Below the pieces are notes generated by a model. It was not told the DNA's origin, did no database searches, and saw only the letters and a program-made list of their open reading frames with translations. The position numbers and the translations under genes are program-made. Shown here piece after piece: positions 16,746 through 24,945 of a stretch of 33,779 nucleotides of DNA. How positions within the stretch are numbered: the first letter of the stretch is position 1; every line of letters begins with the position of its first letter. Source of the DNA: Nostoc sp. NMS4 (GTDB lineage: Bacteria > Cyanobacteriota > Cyanobacteriia > Cyanobacteriales > Nostocaceae); assembly GCF_017115095.1 (NCBI RefSeq), contig NZ_JABXKI010000092.1, positions 1 to 33,779 of the forward strand, in the 5' to 3' direction.

Positions 16746-17939
16746 CTATTGACTATTAACTTTTTGGGGAAAATAACCTTCCACTAAGCAGTCAGAGCCT
16801 ACTACACGCCAACGAACACGTTCTAGAGACAACGCCTCAGTCATGGTAGTAAAACCTAAATCGCCCACTGGTGTGGGAGCAATACTACCACCAATGATTT
16901 TTGGGGCAATAAATGCTAAAACTTTTTGTATTGCTCCTTGAGCGATCGCACTAGCAGCTAAAGTACCACCACACTCCCACAGCACGCTACAAAAACCCCG
17001 CTCATATAAGTACGCCATTGCCTTATCCGGTGTCAGTGATGTTAATTCCACCACCTCCACACCCTGTTTGAGCAGCAGTTCTTGGAAATCGGGATTAGCA
17101 CCCTTCTGTGTTAACACCAAAGTTGGAGCATCTGTAGTTTGCCACAGATGGGCATTTTCCGGTAAGTCGAGATGGCGACTCATCACCACCCGCAGGGGAT
17201 TATGTGCCCCCAGTTGATGGCTGGTTAAATAAGGATTATCCTGTCGAACTGTATTACCGCCGACAATTATGGCATCACAAGCCGCCCGCAGTTGATGTAC
17301 TTCACTGCGGGACTCTTGGCTTGTCACCCAAGCGCTATGACCAGAGGTAGTAGCAATTTTGCCGTCTAAAGTCATCGCATATTTTAAAATTCCCAAAGGT
17401 CGCTTATGCAGAATGCGATGCACAAAAGCTTCATTTAGCTGACGGCAAGCTGACTCTTCTACTCCTACCAACACTTCGATCCCCGCCGCCCGTAAACGGG
17501 CGATGCCACCTCCAGCCACCAGGGGGTTGGGATCAACCATCCCTACTACTACTTTTGCCACCCCTGCTTCAATCAATCCTTCCGAACAAGGGGGAGTACG
17601 CCCGTAGTGATTGCAAGGTTCGAGGCTGACATAGATTGTTGCACCACGAGCGCGATCGTCTGCTGCTTTTAAAGCAAACACTTCTGCATGAGGCTCACCT
17701 GCACGCGGATGAAAACCTTCGCCGATAATCTCGCCATCCTTGACAATCACCGCTCCCACTAAGGGATTTGGCGAAGTCCGCCCTAAAGCGCGACGAGCAA
17801 GTTCCAAACACCGCAGCATCATGCGAGAGTCAAAGTCAGTTCCTATCCTTTTCTCAGTCGAATCCACTGGAGGCGTATTTTCTGGAGTGTAGTTAGGTAG
17901 AGATGCATCTGCTTGAGCGATCGCTGGGGAATTATCCAT
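16746..17939 (-). CDS. ribD: Bifunctional riboflavin biosynthesis protein RibD (deaminase/reductase)
   Basis: It converts the pyrimidine product of GTP cyclohydrolase II in two steps (deamination, then NADPH-dependent side-chain reduction) in flavin synthesis. Numbered from the ATG at 17939 (397 residues), the zinc deaminase domain has H84-A-E86 and the two cysteines of PCNHYGRTPPC (C109, C118), preceded by TSPNPLVGAVIV. The reductase domain follows, with KYAMTLDGKIAT, VGGNTVRQDNPYL and LWECGGTLA. A ~40-residue N-terminal extension of low conservation precedes the enzyme core. An in-frame TTG at 17987 would add 16 residues and is less likely. The enzyme is cytoplasmic and monocistronic here. 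Confidence 0.96.
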   Translation of the reverse strand: MDNSPAIAQADASLPNYTPENTPPVDSTEKRIGTDFDSRMMLRCLELARRALGRTSPNPLVGAVIVKDGEIIGEGFHPRAGEPHAEVFALKAADDRARGATIYVSLEPCNHYGRTPPCSEGLIEAGVAKVVVGMVDPNPLVAGGGIARLRAAGIEVLVGVEESACRQLNEAFVHRILHKRPLGILKYAMTLDGKIATTSGHSAWVTSQESRSEVHQLRAACDAIIVGGNTVRQDNPYLTSHQLGAHNPLRVVMSRHLDLPENAHLWQTTDAPTLVLTQKGANPDFQELLLKQGVEVVELTSLTPDKAMAYLYERGFCSVLWECGGTLAASAIAQGAIQKVLAFIAPKIIGGSIAPTPVGDLGFTTMTEALSLERVRWRVVGSDCLVEGYFPQKVNSQ

Positions 17940-18211
17940 AATTTTAGGCAATACTGTAAATATTCTGCACGCGCAGCCTCTCAACAAGAGAATCGCGCTT
18001 TGCTCCTGATAATTAAACAGTAATATCTAGGCGCTATTATTGGCTGTCTTAACTTACATGAGCCTGTAATATTCACACTTACAATTCAGGGTAACTGAAA
18101 GTTTAGGTTCACTGTAGCTTGAATCCATATTGCCAGAGGTTGCCCAAATTCCATAAAAATTTAGGTTACAGGGACAGAAGATAATTATCTTTACTGTCAC
18201 CTATAACCCCT

Positions 18212-18284
18212 AATTTTTGTACAGACGCGATTCATCGCGTCTCTACTCCAATTTTTGTACAGACGCGATTCATCGTGTCTCTCC
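18212..18284. repeat. Two tandem copies of the ACGCGATTCATCGCGT palindromic repeat
   Basis: A 38-bp period: each copy reads AATTTTTGTACAGACGCGAT, then TCATCG(C/T)GTCTCT. The palindromic cores lie at 18223-18243 and 18261-18281; the second has one change (CGTG for CGCG). They lie just past the mreD stop codon and belong to the same palindrome family as 2900-2927. The remainder of the ribD-mreD spacer (17988-18211) shows nothing else. Confidence 0.8.
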
Positions 18285-18295
18285 AAATCTCCTTA

Positions 18296-18913
18296 CTATT
18301 GCTCCAATAATTTAATCCTCTGCCACCAAAGATTCAGGGGATAATAGACCACAGGTGCCCACAGACTACTCAGAATGGCAGATGCAAGAGCGACGCGCTG
18401 ATAATATATCCAAATATCTGTCACCTTGCGCTCATTACCGAGCAAAGTTAATTGCAACCCAAAGATCGTTTCTGCCAAAATTGCCATAACAAAGACAATT
18501 ACAGCAATCGAAATAAAATCTTCTTCAATAAAACGCTGTTTCTGGAGCAGAGCAGTTAAAGCCCCCACTATACCTAAACTAATGGCATGAGTAGGATTAA
18601 GTGATGTCATGGAATCTTGAAGTAGCCCCAAAACAATACCTGCCAATGCTCCGGCAAACACCGAGCGCTTCACACTCCAAGCTACCACCCAAATTAATAG
18701 CCAGTTAGGGCTAATTCCCAACAATTCCATACCTGGGAATCGGGTTGGTAATAATAGTAAACATAACAGTACAGATCCACCCGTCACTATCCAACCGAAC
18801 AACTGACGTATACCAGGATGCCAACGAGCAAGCGGCTGGATTCGGAATTTCGATTTTCGCTGTGACGATTTTGGCTTTTTCTGCTTGCTACCAGCAAATG
18901 CAGGAATCTTCAT
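18296..18913 (-). CDS. mreD: Rod-shape membrane protein MreD
   Basis: A 205-residue integral membrane protein of the elongation machinery. A basic N-terminal tail (residues 1-35) is followed by about five membrane helices: WIVTGGSVLLCLLLL, LLIWVVAWSV, AGALAGIVLGLLQD, ISIAVIVFVMAILAET, and the last near ASAILSSLWAPVVYY. The GIVLGLLQDSM segment is a good MreD mark. It is the third gene of mreB-mreC-mreD, 25 bp after mreC. MreD links MreC to the wall synthases in the plasma membrane. The long basic tail is longer than in E. coli. Confidence 0.9.
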   Translation of the reverse strand: MKIPAFAGSKQKKPKSSQRKSKFRIQPLARWHPGIRQLFGWIVTGGSVLLCLLLLPTRFPGMELLGISPNWLLIWVVAWSVKRSVFAGALAGIVLGLLQDSMTSLNPTHAISLGIVGALTALLQKQRFIEEDFISIAVIVFVMAILAETIFGLQLTLLGNERKVTDIWIYYQRVALASAILSSLWAPVVYYPLNLWWQRIKLLEQ

Positions 18914-18938
18914 TTTTCTATGGATTTTTTCAAAGAAT

Positions 18939-19733
18939 TTACTTAGACTTTTGTGGCACTTGATTTGCCGACTCTTGGTTTTCTGGCTTGGGATAAACAG
19001 CTACCCAATCAAGAGAGCGGATTGGCGGAAAAAGCTCAATTTTCGCCACTGATGCCGGAAGTTTCTTTAAATCTAGTGACTTAATTCGTCCTACTGCCAA
19101 ACCGGAGGGAAATTTCTGACTATAAGTAGATGTGGAAACTAAATCTCCGACTTTGGCATTTGGAACTTTTTCATAGAACTCCAGCACTCCCTCAGCAGAA
19201 GAATCTCCTCGCAAAACGCCTTTAGCTGCTGTGCGGCTAACTGATACACCCACTTGACTTTTGAGGTCACTGATTAACAACACGCGGCTAGTATTGGGAG
19301 TTACACTCTCCACTAAACCCACTAATCCGCCATCTGCCTTGACTATGAAGCCTTCCTGAATCCCCGCATTTCCACCGCGATTCAGCGTAACTTGTTGCCA
19401 CCACTGGTCAGCACTACGTCCTACTACCCGCGCTGGAATTGGCCGTGATGCTAGCGGCTCTTTTTCCACATAGCCCAATAAATCTTGTAGCTTGGTTTTT
19501 TGACTTTCCAAATCTACTATACGGGTTTGCAATTCCATTATCCGGGCATCTCTGAGACGTTCTTCTGGTGTTGGCCCTGACTGCAACATCTCTAACGGAC
19601 GGGTAATTGCTTGGTATGTCTCCAGCACTAGTTCACCTTGAGTCTGTCGCAATATCCAAGCACTACCAACTACTAAAGCTAACAACCCAATTTGCAACCC
19701 TTTACGATCCCACCAACGCCGTATTGTCACCAT
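18939..19733 (-). CDS. mreC: Rod-shape-determining protein MreC
   Basis: 264 residues. A single membrane helix near residues 14-30 (LQIGLLALVVGSAWIL) is followed by a coiled coil (about 57-92, RLRDARIMELQTRIVDLESQ and onward). Then come the two beta-barrel domains with ARVVGRSADQWWQQVTLNRG, then DGGLVGLVESVTPN and the closing RSLDWVAVYP. It sits in the periplasm and bridges MreB filaments, MreD and peptidoglycan synthases. The ATG at 19733 has AGG close upstream. It lies 101 bp after mreB and 25 bp before mreD, in one probable operon. Confidence 0.95.
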   Translation of the reverse strand: MVTIRRWWDRKGLQIGLLALVVGSAWILRQTQGELVLETYQAITRPLEMLQSGPTPEERLRDARIMELQTRIVDLESQKTKLQDLLGYVEKEPLASRPIPARVVGRSADQWWQQVTLNRGGNAGIQEGFIVKADGGLVGLVESVTPNTSRVLLISDLKSQVGVSVSRTAAKGVLRGDSSAEGVLEFYEKVPNAKVGDLVSTSTYSQKFPSGLAVGRIKSLDLKKLPASVAKIELFPPIRSLDWVAVYPKPENQESANQVPQKSK

Positions 19734-19784
19734 ATATACCTGTACATACTTATATAAATTAAGTTCTACTTGGATTCTATTTAT

Positions 19785-19817
19785 ATAGAACCCAAATAGA
19801 ACTCAAATAGAACTCAA
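19785..19817. repeat. Three 11-bp tandem repeats between mreB and mreC
   Basis: Three copies of ATAGAAC(C/T)CAA run head to tail in the 101-bp spacer. The start of the array can also pair with an upstream TTCTAT (19775-19780) to form a small hairpin. Position between operon genes would allow an effect on downstream expression. Confidence 0.6.
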
Positions 19818-19834
19818 TTCTGATATTTTTTTTG

Positions 19835-20878
19835 CTACATATTGCGAGAGCTTTCAGTAACAACTCGTTCCAACTGTTTAAAGTTTTCTAACACACGACC
19901 TGTTCCCAGCACAACACAGCAGAGAGGATCGGCAGCAATATGGGTAATAATCCCTGTTTCATGGCTAATGAGGGTATCTATGCCTTTGAGCAAAGCACCG
20001 CCACCAGCCAACATAATCCCTCTATCAATAATGTCTGCTGCCAGTTCTGGCGGTGTGCGTTCTAGTGTCCGCTTCACAGCTTCGATAATTACTGATAGCG
20101 GTTCCAACATACTTTCACGGATTTCTGGCGCTTTGATTGTTACAGTTCGCGGTAGACCAGAAAGCAGATGTAAGCCTCGGACTTCCATCATCGCGTCATT
20201 ATCATCATTAGTCGGATAGGCAGAACCAAGCCGAATCTTGATTTCTTCAGCAGTACGTTCACCAATGACTAAGTTATGAACTTTCTTAATATACTGAACG
20301 ATCGCATCAGTCAGTTCATCTCCAGCAATACGTACTGATTCGCTAATTACCGTGCCTTGAAGACTCAGCACTGCAACTTCTGTTGTCCCACCACCAATAT
20401 CGATGATCATGTTGCCTGTAGCTTCGGCAACAGGTAGTCCTGCACCAATGGCCGCAGCTACAGGTTCATCGATTAAATAGACTTTTCTGGCTCCTGCTTG
20501 GTGAGCTGCATCCATAACCGCTCGCCTTTCTACTCCTGTGACACCACTGGGAATCCCAATGACGATTCGGGGTAGAATTAGAGATTTACCTTCATTTACA
20601 CGCTGAATAAAGCTTTTCAGCATCAGCTCGGCGATCTCAAAGTCAGCGATTACACCATCCCGCAAAGGACGGAGAGCAATCACATTTCCCGGTGTCCGAC
20701 CGAGCATTTTTTTGGCTTCTTCTCCTACTGCTAGTGCAACCTTTTCGTTGACATCGATCGCAACTACAGAAGGTTCTTGTAGTACAATACCTTTACCAGA
20801 TACATAAACTAGGGTGTTTGCAGTACCGAGGTCGATACCCATATCCCATGATGTGCGAAAGTTCCTAAAAATACCCAC
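19835..20878 (-). CDS. mreB: Actin-like cell-shape protein MreB
   Basis: 347 residues, normal length. The ATP-binding actin fold is complete: phosphate-1 loop DLGTANTLVY (16-25), phosphate-2 loop DIGGGTTEV (160-168), the IDEPVAAAIGAGL connector (136-148) and the adenosine motif GGGALLKGI near 292-300. It polymerises along the inner membrane and guides side-wall synthesis. In filamentous cyanobacteria it is required for normal cell shape. The start codon is GTG at 20878, with GGGGG about 12 nt upstream. A later in-frame ATG (M13) would cut into the first strand region and is unlikely. It is the first gene of mreBCD. Confidence 0.98.
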   Translation of the reverse strand: MGIFRNFRTSWDMGIDLGTANTLVYVSGKGIVLQEPSVVAIDVNEKVALAVGEEAKKMLGRTPGNVIALRPLRDGVIADFEIAELMLKSFIQRVNEGKSLILPRIVIGIPSGVTGVERRAVMDAAHQAGARKVYLIDEPVAAAIGAGLPVAEATGNMIIDIGGGTTEVAVLSLQGTVISESVRIAGDELTDAIVQYIKKVHNLVIGERTAEEIKIRLGSAYPTNDDNDAMMEVRGLHLLSGLPRTVTIKAPEIRESMLEPLSVIIEAVKRTLERTPPELAADIIDRGIMLAGGGALLKGIDTLISHETGIITHIAADPLCCVVLGTGRVLENFKQLERVVTESSRNM

Positions 20879-21215
20879 GCGTCTGTAAGCCCCCTATGTG
20901 CGATACTTTTTGACTACAACGGTAATAATTAATCGTGCTTGATTCGATTATGTTTGTATCCTGAGTTGAGTAAACAAGACTATATTTTTATATGATTCCC
21001 AGGAATATTTAGTATGTCTCAAGCCCCGTACTTTTTGATATTCTCTGGTTAACTTAGTATATCCGTATACTTTTATGTGTTTACTCCAAATAGTGTGTAT
21101 AAATTTTCAAGTCAATTATATTGTTAACTGTTTAACACATTATTTTCAAGTCTTTCACAATTCGCTATGATGAAAGTCGGAATTAATGAGTACACCAGTA
21201 CTGAAAGGTAACACG
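20879..21215. promoter_or_regulatory. Divergent mreB-ssb promoter region
   Basis: AT-rich spacer between divergent genes. AGTATA-TCCG-TATACT at 21056-21071 is a perfect 6-bp inverted repeat with a 4-bp centre. A TATGAT at 21166-21171 is a possible -10 box for ssb; no convincing -35 accompanies it. These are guesses from sequence alone. Confidence 0.3.
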
Positions 21216-21578
21216 ATGAGTATTAATGTTGTCAACCTCATTGGTCGTGTAGGCGGCGACCCAGAGATTAAGTATTTTGAGTCTGGTAGTGTGAAGTGTA
21301 GATTGACACTAGCAGTAAAAAGGCGATCGCGTAACAGCGATCAACCTGACTGGTTCGAGTTGGAACTATGGGGAAAGACAGCAGAGTTTGCAAAGAATTA
21401 TGTGCAAAAAGGTAAACAAATTGCCGTTAAAGGTTCGCTGAAGTTCGACGCTTGGAGCGATCGCCAAACAGGAGTCAGCCGGTCTAAACCAGTTATTCTA
21501 GTAGATCAAGTGGACTTATTGGGTTCTAAGCAAGATGGAGACGGAGGAACGGGAGATATGTCTCCAGAACATTTTTAA
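21216..21578 (+). CDS. ssb: Single-stranded DNA-binding protein
   Basis: 120 residues from the ATG at 21216. The OB fold is clear: SINVVNLIGRVGGDPEIKYF, then VKCRLTLAVKRRSR, DWFELELWGKTAEFAKNYV and VKGSLKFDAWSDRQTG. It binds single-stranded DNA in replication, repair and recombination. An ATG at 21186 would add ten residues (MSTPVLKGNT). I prefer the second because AAAGG lies 8-11 nt before it and bacterial SSBs start right at this strand. The tail is short (GDGGTGDMSPEHF). It ends in Phe but lacks the usual DDDIPF tip that recruits partners, so this may be a second, specialised SSB or a cyanobacterial variant. Confidence 0.95.
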   Translation: MSINVVNLIGRVGGDPEIKYFESGSVKCRLTLAVKRRSRNSDQPDWFELELWGKTAEFAKNYVQKGKQIAVKGSLKFDAWSDRQTGVSRSKPVILVDQVDLLGSKQDGDGGTGDMSPEHF

Positions 21579-21606
21579 TTAGATATTGGGCATTGGGCAT
21601 TGGGCG

Positions 21607-21788
21607 AATGGCACTAAAAAAAGGCGAAAGGCTTGTGTCACCTCGTTCCCAGTCTGAAGACTGGGAATGTATTCCAAGAGGCTCTGCCTCTGGTCAAGCC
21701 ACTGGAGGCGGAGCCTCCGAGAATGGGTTCCCAGCCTGGAGGCTGGGAACCAGTTAGGGCAAAGCTTATAGCTTTTCTTAGTGCCATT
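21607..21788. mobile_element. MITE-like element with four nested hairpins downstream of ssb
   Basis: The ends are perfect inverted repeats AATGGCACTAA (21607-21617) and TTAGTGCCATT (21778-21788). Inside are a 10-bp hairpin TTCCCAGTCT/AGACTGGGAA (21646-21667), an imperfect 12-bp hairpin with arms AGGCTCTGCCTC and GAGGCGGAGCCT (21679-21716, one mismatch), and a perfect 12-bp hairpin GGTTCCCAGCCT/AGGCTGGGAACC (21726-21751). It has no coding capacity. ATTGGGC heptamers flank it on the left. Transcribed from ssb it would form a highly folded 3' RNA. Confidence 0.65.
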
Positions 21789-21839
21789 GGGGCATTGGGG
21801 ATTGATTATTAGTCCTTTGCCTTTACAAATGACAAATGA

Positions 21840-22586
21840 CTAATAACTAATTTGCAGCGTTACCGATGCTTCTACTTGCTGTTCACCACCAACAATCGGG
21901 GTGGAAGCATCAGCTGATTTGGCAGCCTCAGCCCGCAAAAACATTGGTGGTGGCGGAGGCGCACTGGCATTATTAACTTGAATGCTGACTATTTCTTTAG
22001 ATTTAAAACCCAAGGCGCTGAAAACGGCATCAGCTTGCTGGCGCGCATCTTGAGTAGCTTCTTTTAATGCTTGCTTTTGAGCAACTGCGATCGCTTCATC
22101 ATTCGCAACAAAACTAATGCCGTTAATTTGTGTTGCACCGGCTTTGACTGCATCATCCAATAATGTGCCAGCTTGCTCAACAGGAATACTAAAACTCACA
22201 GTGTTATTGGCAGAATAGCCTGTAATCCTCTGCACATTATTGGTGTAGCTGTAAACTGGGTTGAGACGGATACCAGTGGTTTGTAATTTTTCAACATTTT
22301 TGCTCTTGAGAAACGCAACCACCGCCGATGACCTCTGAGCAGCTTCTTGCTGTACCTCCTGGGCTGTTTTCCCCTGAATCTCTACACCTAAACTAACTTG
22401 CGCCAGGGTTGTTGGAATTGTTTCTACTCCACGACCACTGACACTAAGGGTTCGCCACAATTTATCTTTTTCTTGTGCGAATGCAGGTAGTACAAAAGTT
22501 GCACATACAAGCATCGCTAAAGGCAGTATTTTCCACGAGTTTCCCGATGGAAACTGAGAACCGGGTAAAGCGGCTCTAGTCGTCAT
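21840..22586 (-). CDS. Secreted SIMPL-domain (DUF541) protein
   Basis: From the ATG at 22586 the protein has 248 residues. That ATG has GAGGAG 7 nt upstream, so it is preferred over an earlier ATG at 22691. An N-terminal signal peptide (ILPLAMLVCATFVLPAFA, cut probably after AFA) sends it to the periplasm. The SIMPL/DUF541 pattern follows: LSVSGRGVETIPTTLAQVSL, AQEVQQEAAQRSSAVVAFLK, then GYSANNTVSFSIP and GINGISFVAND-like strands with the DARQQADAV helix. DUF541 proteins (E. coli YggE, mouse SIMPL) form ring-like oligomers in some species and are linked to oxidative stress. Their exact role is unknown. It is divergent from the antiporter gene. Confidence 0.92.
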   Translation of the reverse strand: MTTRAALPGSQFPSGNSWKILPLAMLVCATFVLPAFAQEKDKLWRTLSVSGRGVETIPTTLAQVSLGVEIQGKTAQEVQQEAAQRSSAVVAFLKSKNVEKLQTTGIRLNPVYSYTNNVQRITGYSANNTVSFSIPVEQAGTLLDDAVKAGATQINGISFVANDEAIAVAQKQALKEATQDARQQADAVFSALGFKSKEIVSIQVNNASAPPPPPMFLRAEAAKSADASTPIVGGEQQVEASVTLQISY

Positions 22587-22747
22587 ATTTGCACTCCTCA
22601 AAGTATGCACAGATGTTTTGAATAAAGGTATGTAGCAATCTTCTGGTGGTAGTTGAGAGTCAACAGCCACCATTAGTTTTTCACAACTCAAGTGCGATCG
22701 CTAGATACGATTTGTATGTTCTTACTTTGACACTGCGATCGTCAAAA

Positions 22748-22796
22748 GCTAAAATGGTTACATTTTTGGAAACTAAAAAAATGTAACCATTTCAGC
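22748..22796. promoter_or_regulatory. Long perfect inverted repeat between divergent SIMPL and antiporter genes
   Basis: Arms AAATGGTTACATTTTT and AAAAATGTAACCATTT (16 bp each, perfect) flank an 8-nt centre, with GCT/AGC pairing further out past one mismatch. It lies between two divergently transcribed genes. It could be an operator for a dimeric regulator, a cruciform, or a terminator-like hairpin. No heptamer repeat is involved, so it is distinct from the other spacer repeats. Confidence 0.5.
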
Positions 22797-22885
22797 ACCC
22801 AGGAGTCAGAAGTCAGAAATTATGTCTTCATAGGATGTTTTTCAGAAACACGTCAGAATCAAAGAGAAGGATTTTCAGAGAACCC

Positions 22886-24355
22886 ATGCATTTGTTAGAT
22901 CCAATCAACTTCTCTTTTCCTCTGCTGGCCAGCGCAACACAAGCCGCAGACAGTTCAATGGTAGTAGCAGCAGTGCTATTAAGCTTAGTGGTTATTTACC
23001 TCGCCAGCAAAGTTGGTGGAGAGTTATCAAACCAAGTGGGTTTCCCGCCTGTCTTAGGCGAACTGCTAGGCGGTGTGGTAGTTGGCATCTCTGTTTTCCA
23101 CCTTTTGGTGTTTCCACAAGGCGGCACAGACGGTTCTAACTCTTTAATCATGTCCTTCCTTCAAACCACTGCTGGGTTAACGCCTGAAGCCACTCCAGCC
23201 GTGTATGCAGCCCAGTCTGAGGTCGTTTCCGTTTTGGCAGAATTGGGTGTGATCATCTTGCTCTTTGAAATCGGCTTGGAGTCGAATTTAAAAGACTTAA
23301 TGGCAGTTGGTATCCAAGCTAGTGTCGTTGCAGTAGTGGGGGTAGTAGTACCCTTTGCGGCTGGTACTGTAGGATTGATGACTTTGTTTGGTATTAGTGC
23401 AGTACCCGCCATTTTTGCAGGGGCGGCTTTGACTGCTACTAGTATTGGTATTACGTCTAAGGTACTGTCAGAATTGGGGCGACTTAATTCTAAAGAAGGG
23501 CAGATTATTTTGGGTGCTGCCGTAATTGATGATGTACTGGGAATCATCGTTTTAGCGGTAGTTGCCAGTTTAGCCAAAGACGGCGTGGTGGATGTCAGCA
23601 AAGTCATTTATTTGATTATCAGCGCCACTGGTTTTATTTTGGGAGCAATCCTACTAGGCAATGTTTTCAATAAGTCTTTTGTAGCGATCGCTGATCAACT
23701 CAAAACCCGAGGTGGATTGGTGATACCAGCATTCATCTTCGCCTTTGCTATGGCATACCTGGCCTCTGTCATCCACTTAGAAGCAATTCTGGGAGCTTTT
23801 GCAGCCGGTTTAGTCTTAGAAGAGACAGAAAAGCGTAAAGAACTGCAAACACAAGTTTGTCCCATCGCCGATATGTTAGTACCAATTTTCTTTGTCACTG
23901 TTGGGGCAAAAACCGATTTGGGAGTTTTAAACCCAGCAATTCCCGACAATCGTGAAGGTCTAATTATGGCAACCTTCCTGATTACAGTAGCCATTCTCGG
24001 TAAAGTAATCACAGGCTTAAGCGTGTTTGGTCAACCGGAAATCAACCGTTTAGCGATCGGTGTGGGGATGATTCCTAGAGGCGAGGTTGGGTTAGTCTTT
24101 GCTGGTGTCGGCGCTGCCAGTGGCGCTCTCTCGAAACCATTAGGAGCAGCAATTATCATGATGGTTATCTTGACAACCTTTCTAGCTCCTCCCTTGTTAC
24201 GATTTGTGTTTCCAGATCCAAAAACTGTGGACGGAGGCTCAGAGCAACTAATTTTAGACGGTTCCTCTGGGACTTCGTTGGTAATTGAACCACCTCAATC
24301 TAGGATACCAGCATCAAATGATATGGAAGTAACCCCAGATTCTAGCGATCGTTAA
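22886..24355 (+). CDS. CPA2-family Na+(K+)/H+ antiporter
   Basis: About 490 residues from the ATG at 22886. An ATG at 22835 would add 17 mostly polar residues and cannot be excluded. About 12 membrane helices are visible. The ion-binding helix carries AAVIDDVLGIIVLAVVAS, whose paired aspartates are the mark of electrogenic NapA-type exchangers. The conserved GVGMIPRGEVGLVFAGVGAA near the end is typical of CPA2. A short hydrophilic tail (about 45 residues) ends the protein. It exchanges Na+ or K+ for H+ at the plasma or thylakoid membrane for pH and salt homeostasis. It has no TrkA-N domain, unlike KefB/KefC. Confidence 0.92.
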   Translation: MHLLDPINFSFPLLASATQAADSSMVVAAVLLSLVVIYLASKVGGELSNQVGFPPVLGELLGGVVVGISVFHLLVFPQGGTDGSNSLIMSFLQTTAGLTPEATPAVYAAQSEVVSVLAELGVIILLFEIGLESNLKDLMAVGIQASVVAVVGVVVPFAAGTVGLMTLFGISAVPAIFAGAALTATSIGITSKVLSELGRLNSKEGQIILGAAVIDDVLGIIVLAVVASLAKDGVVDVSKVIYLIISATGFILGAILLGNVFNKSFVAIADQLKTRGGLVIPAFIFAFAMAYLASVIHLEAILGAFAAGLVLEETEKRKELQTQVCPIADMLVPIFFVTVGAKTDLGVLNPAIPDNREGLIMATFLITVAILGKVITGLSVFGQPEINRLAIGVGMIPRGEVGLVFAGVGAASGALSKPLGAAIIMMVILTTFLAPPLLRFVFPDPKTVDGGSEQLILDGSSGTSLVIEPPQSRIPASNDMEVTPDSSDR

Positions 24356-24860
24356 TTATTGGTAATTGGGAATTGGGCATTGGGCATTGGGCATTGGTTA
24401 TTAATTCTTCTCCCCCTGCCTCCCCTGCCTCCCCTGCCTCCTGCCCCCAATTCTCCCCTGGAAACTTCTATCCTCAAATCACCGTCCCGTGTGATTGTAG
24501 AATAATCGTTTGTTTATAATTTCTACCAGCATTCAGAATGTTACTTATTTTCAGTCTCCCTCAGCTTGTGAGCCTTTATCTAAATATTTTTCAGATAATT
24601 GGGGAGTAACACCCATAAATTTTGCTAGATCGTTGGACGTAATGGGAATTATTGACTCAGTGCATCGATGGCAACAAAGAACAAACACTTATCAGTAAAC
24701 AGCTATCAATTATCAGTTTTTTAGCTTTATTGGGAATCAAAGTCTTACACCTCTAAAGGTGGAATATTTCGCATGGGGATTTAAACTTAATTTGAAACCT
24801 GATAACTGATTTAAGTGTGTCTAAATACCAACTTAAAAATCAAAAAAGGGATTCAGAGGT
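24356..24860. other. Gene-poor spacer with tandem short repeats
   Basis: 24367-24396 holds copies of the heptamer ATTGGGC. 24419-24445 holds three copies of a CCCCTGCCT-type 9-mer. Neither is CRISPR-like. The short frame at 24510-24698 has no family resemblance and is not called. The amiC1 promoter should lie toward the right end. Confidence 0.65.
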
Positions 24861-24945
24861 CAAGTTGGGGTGGTGATGGTGTGATGATTTACCAATGAGT
24901 TGAGATATTGATGGCTCCCATGAATGTGAATTAGGAGAAAGGACT
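24861..24945 (+). promoter_or_regulatory. amiC1 leader, duplicated upstream of amiC2
   Basis: These 85 bp, ending in a strong ribosome site (TTAGGAGAAAGGACT before GTG), align without gaps by eye to 27169-27253 before amiC2, for example GGCTCCCAT(G/A)AATGTGAAT(T/C)AGGAGAAA. The duplication that produced the two genes therefore included their leader and perhaps promoter. Confidence 0.75.

Noticed and set aside
22587-22691. Upstream ATG start for the SIMPL-domain protein
   Set aside because: The ATG at 22586 has GAGGAG at the right distance and puts the signal peptide near the N-terminus.
24358-24445. Tandem repeats resembling a CRISPR array
   Set aside because: Units are 7-9 bp without spacers; these are short tandem repeats usual in heterocystous cyanobacteria.
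24510-24698. 62-codon plus-strand frame before amiC1
   Set aside because: No family resemblance, no credible ribosome site, repeat-rich surroundings.
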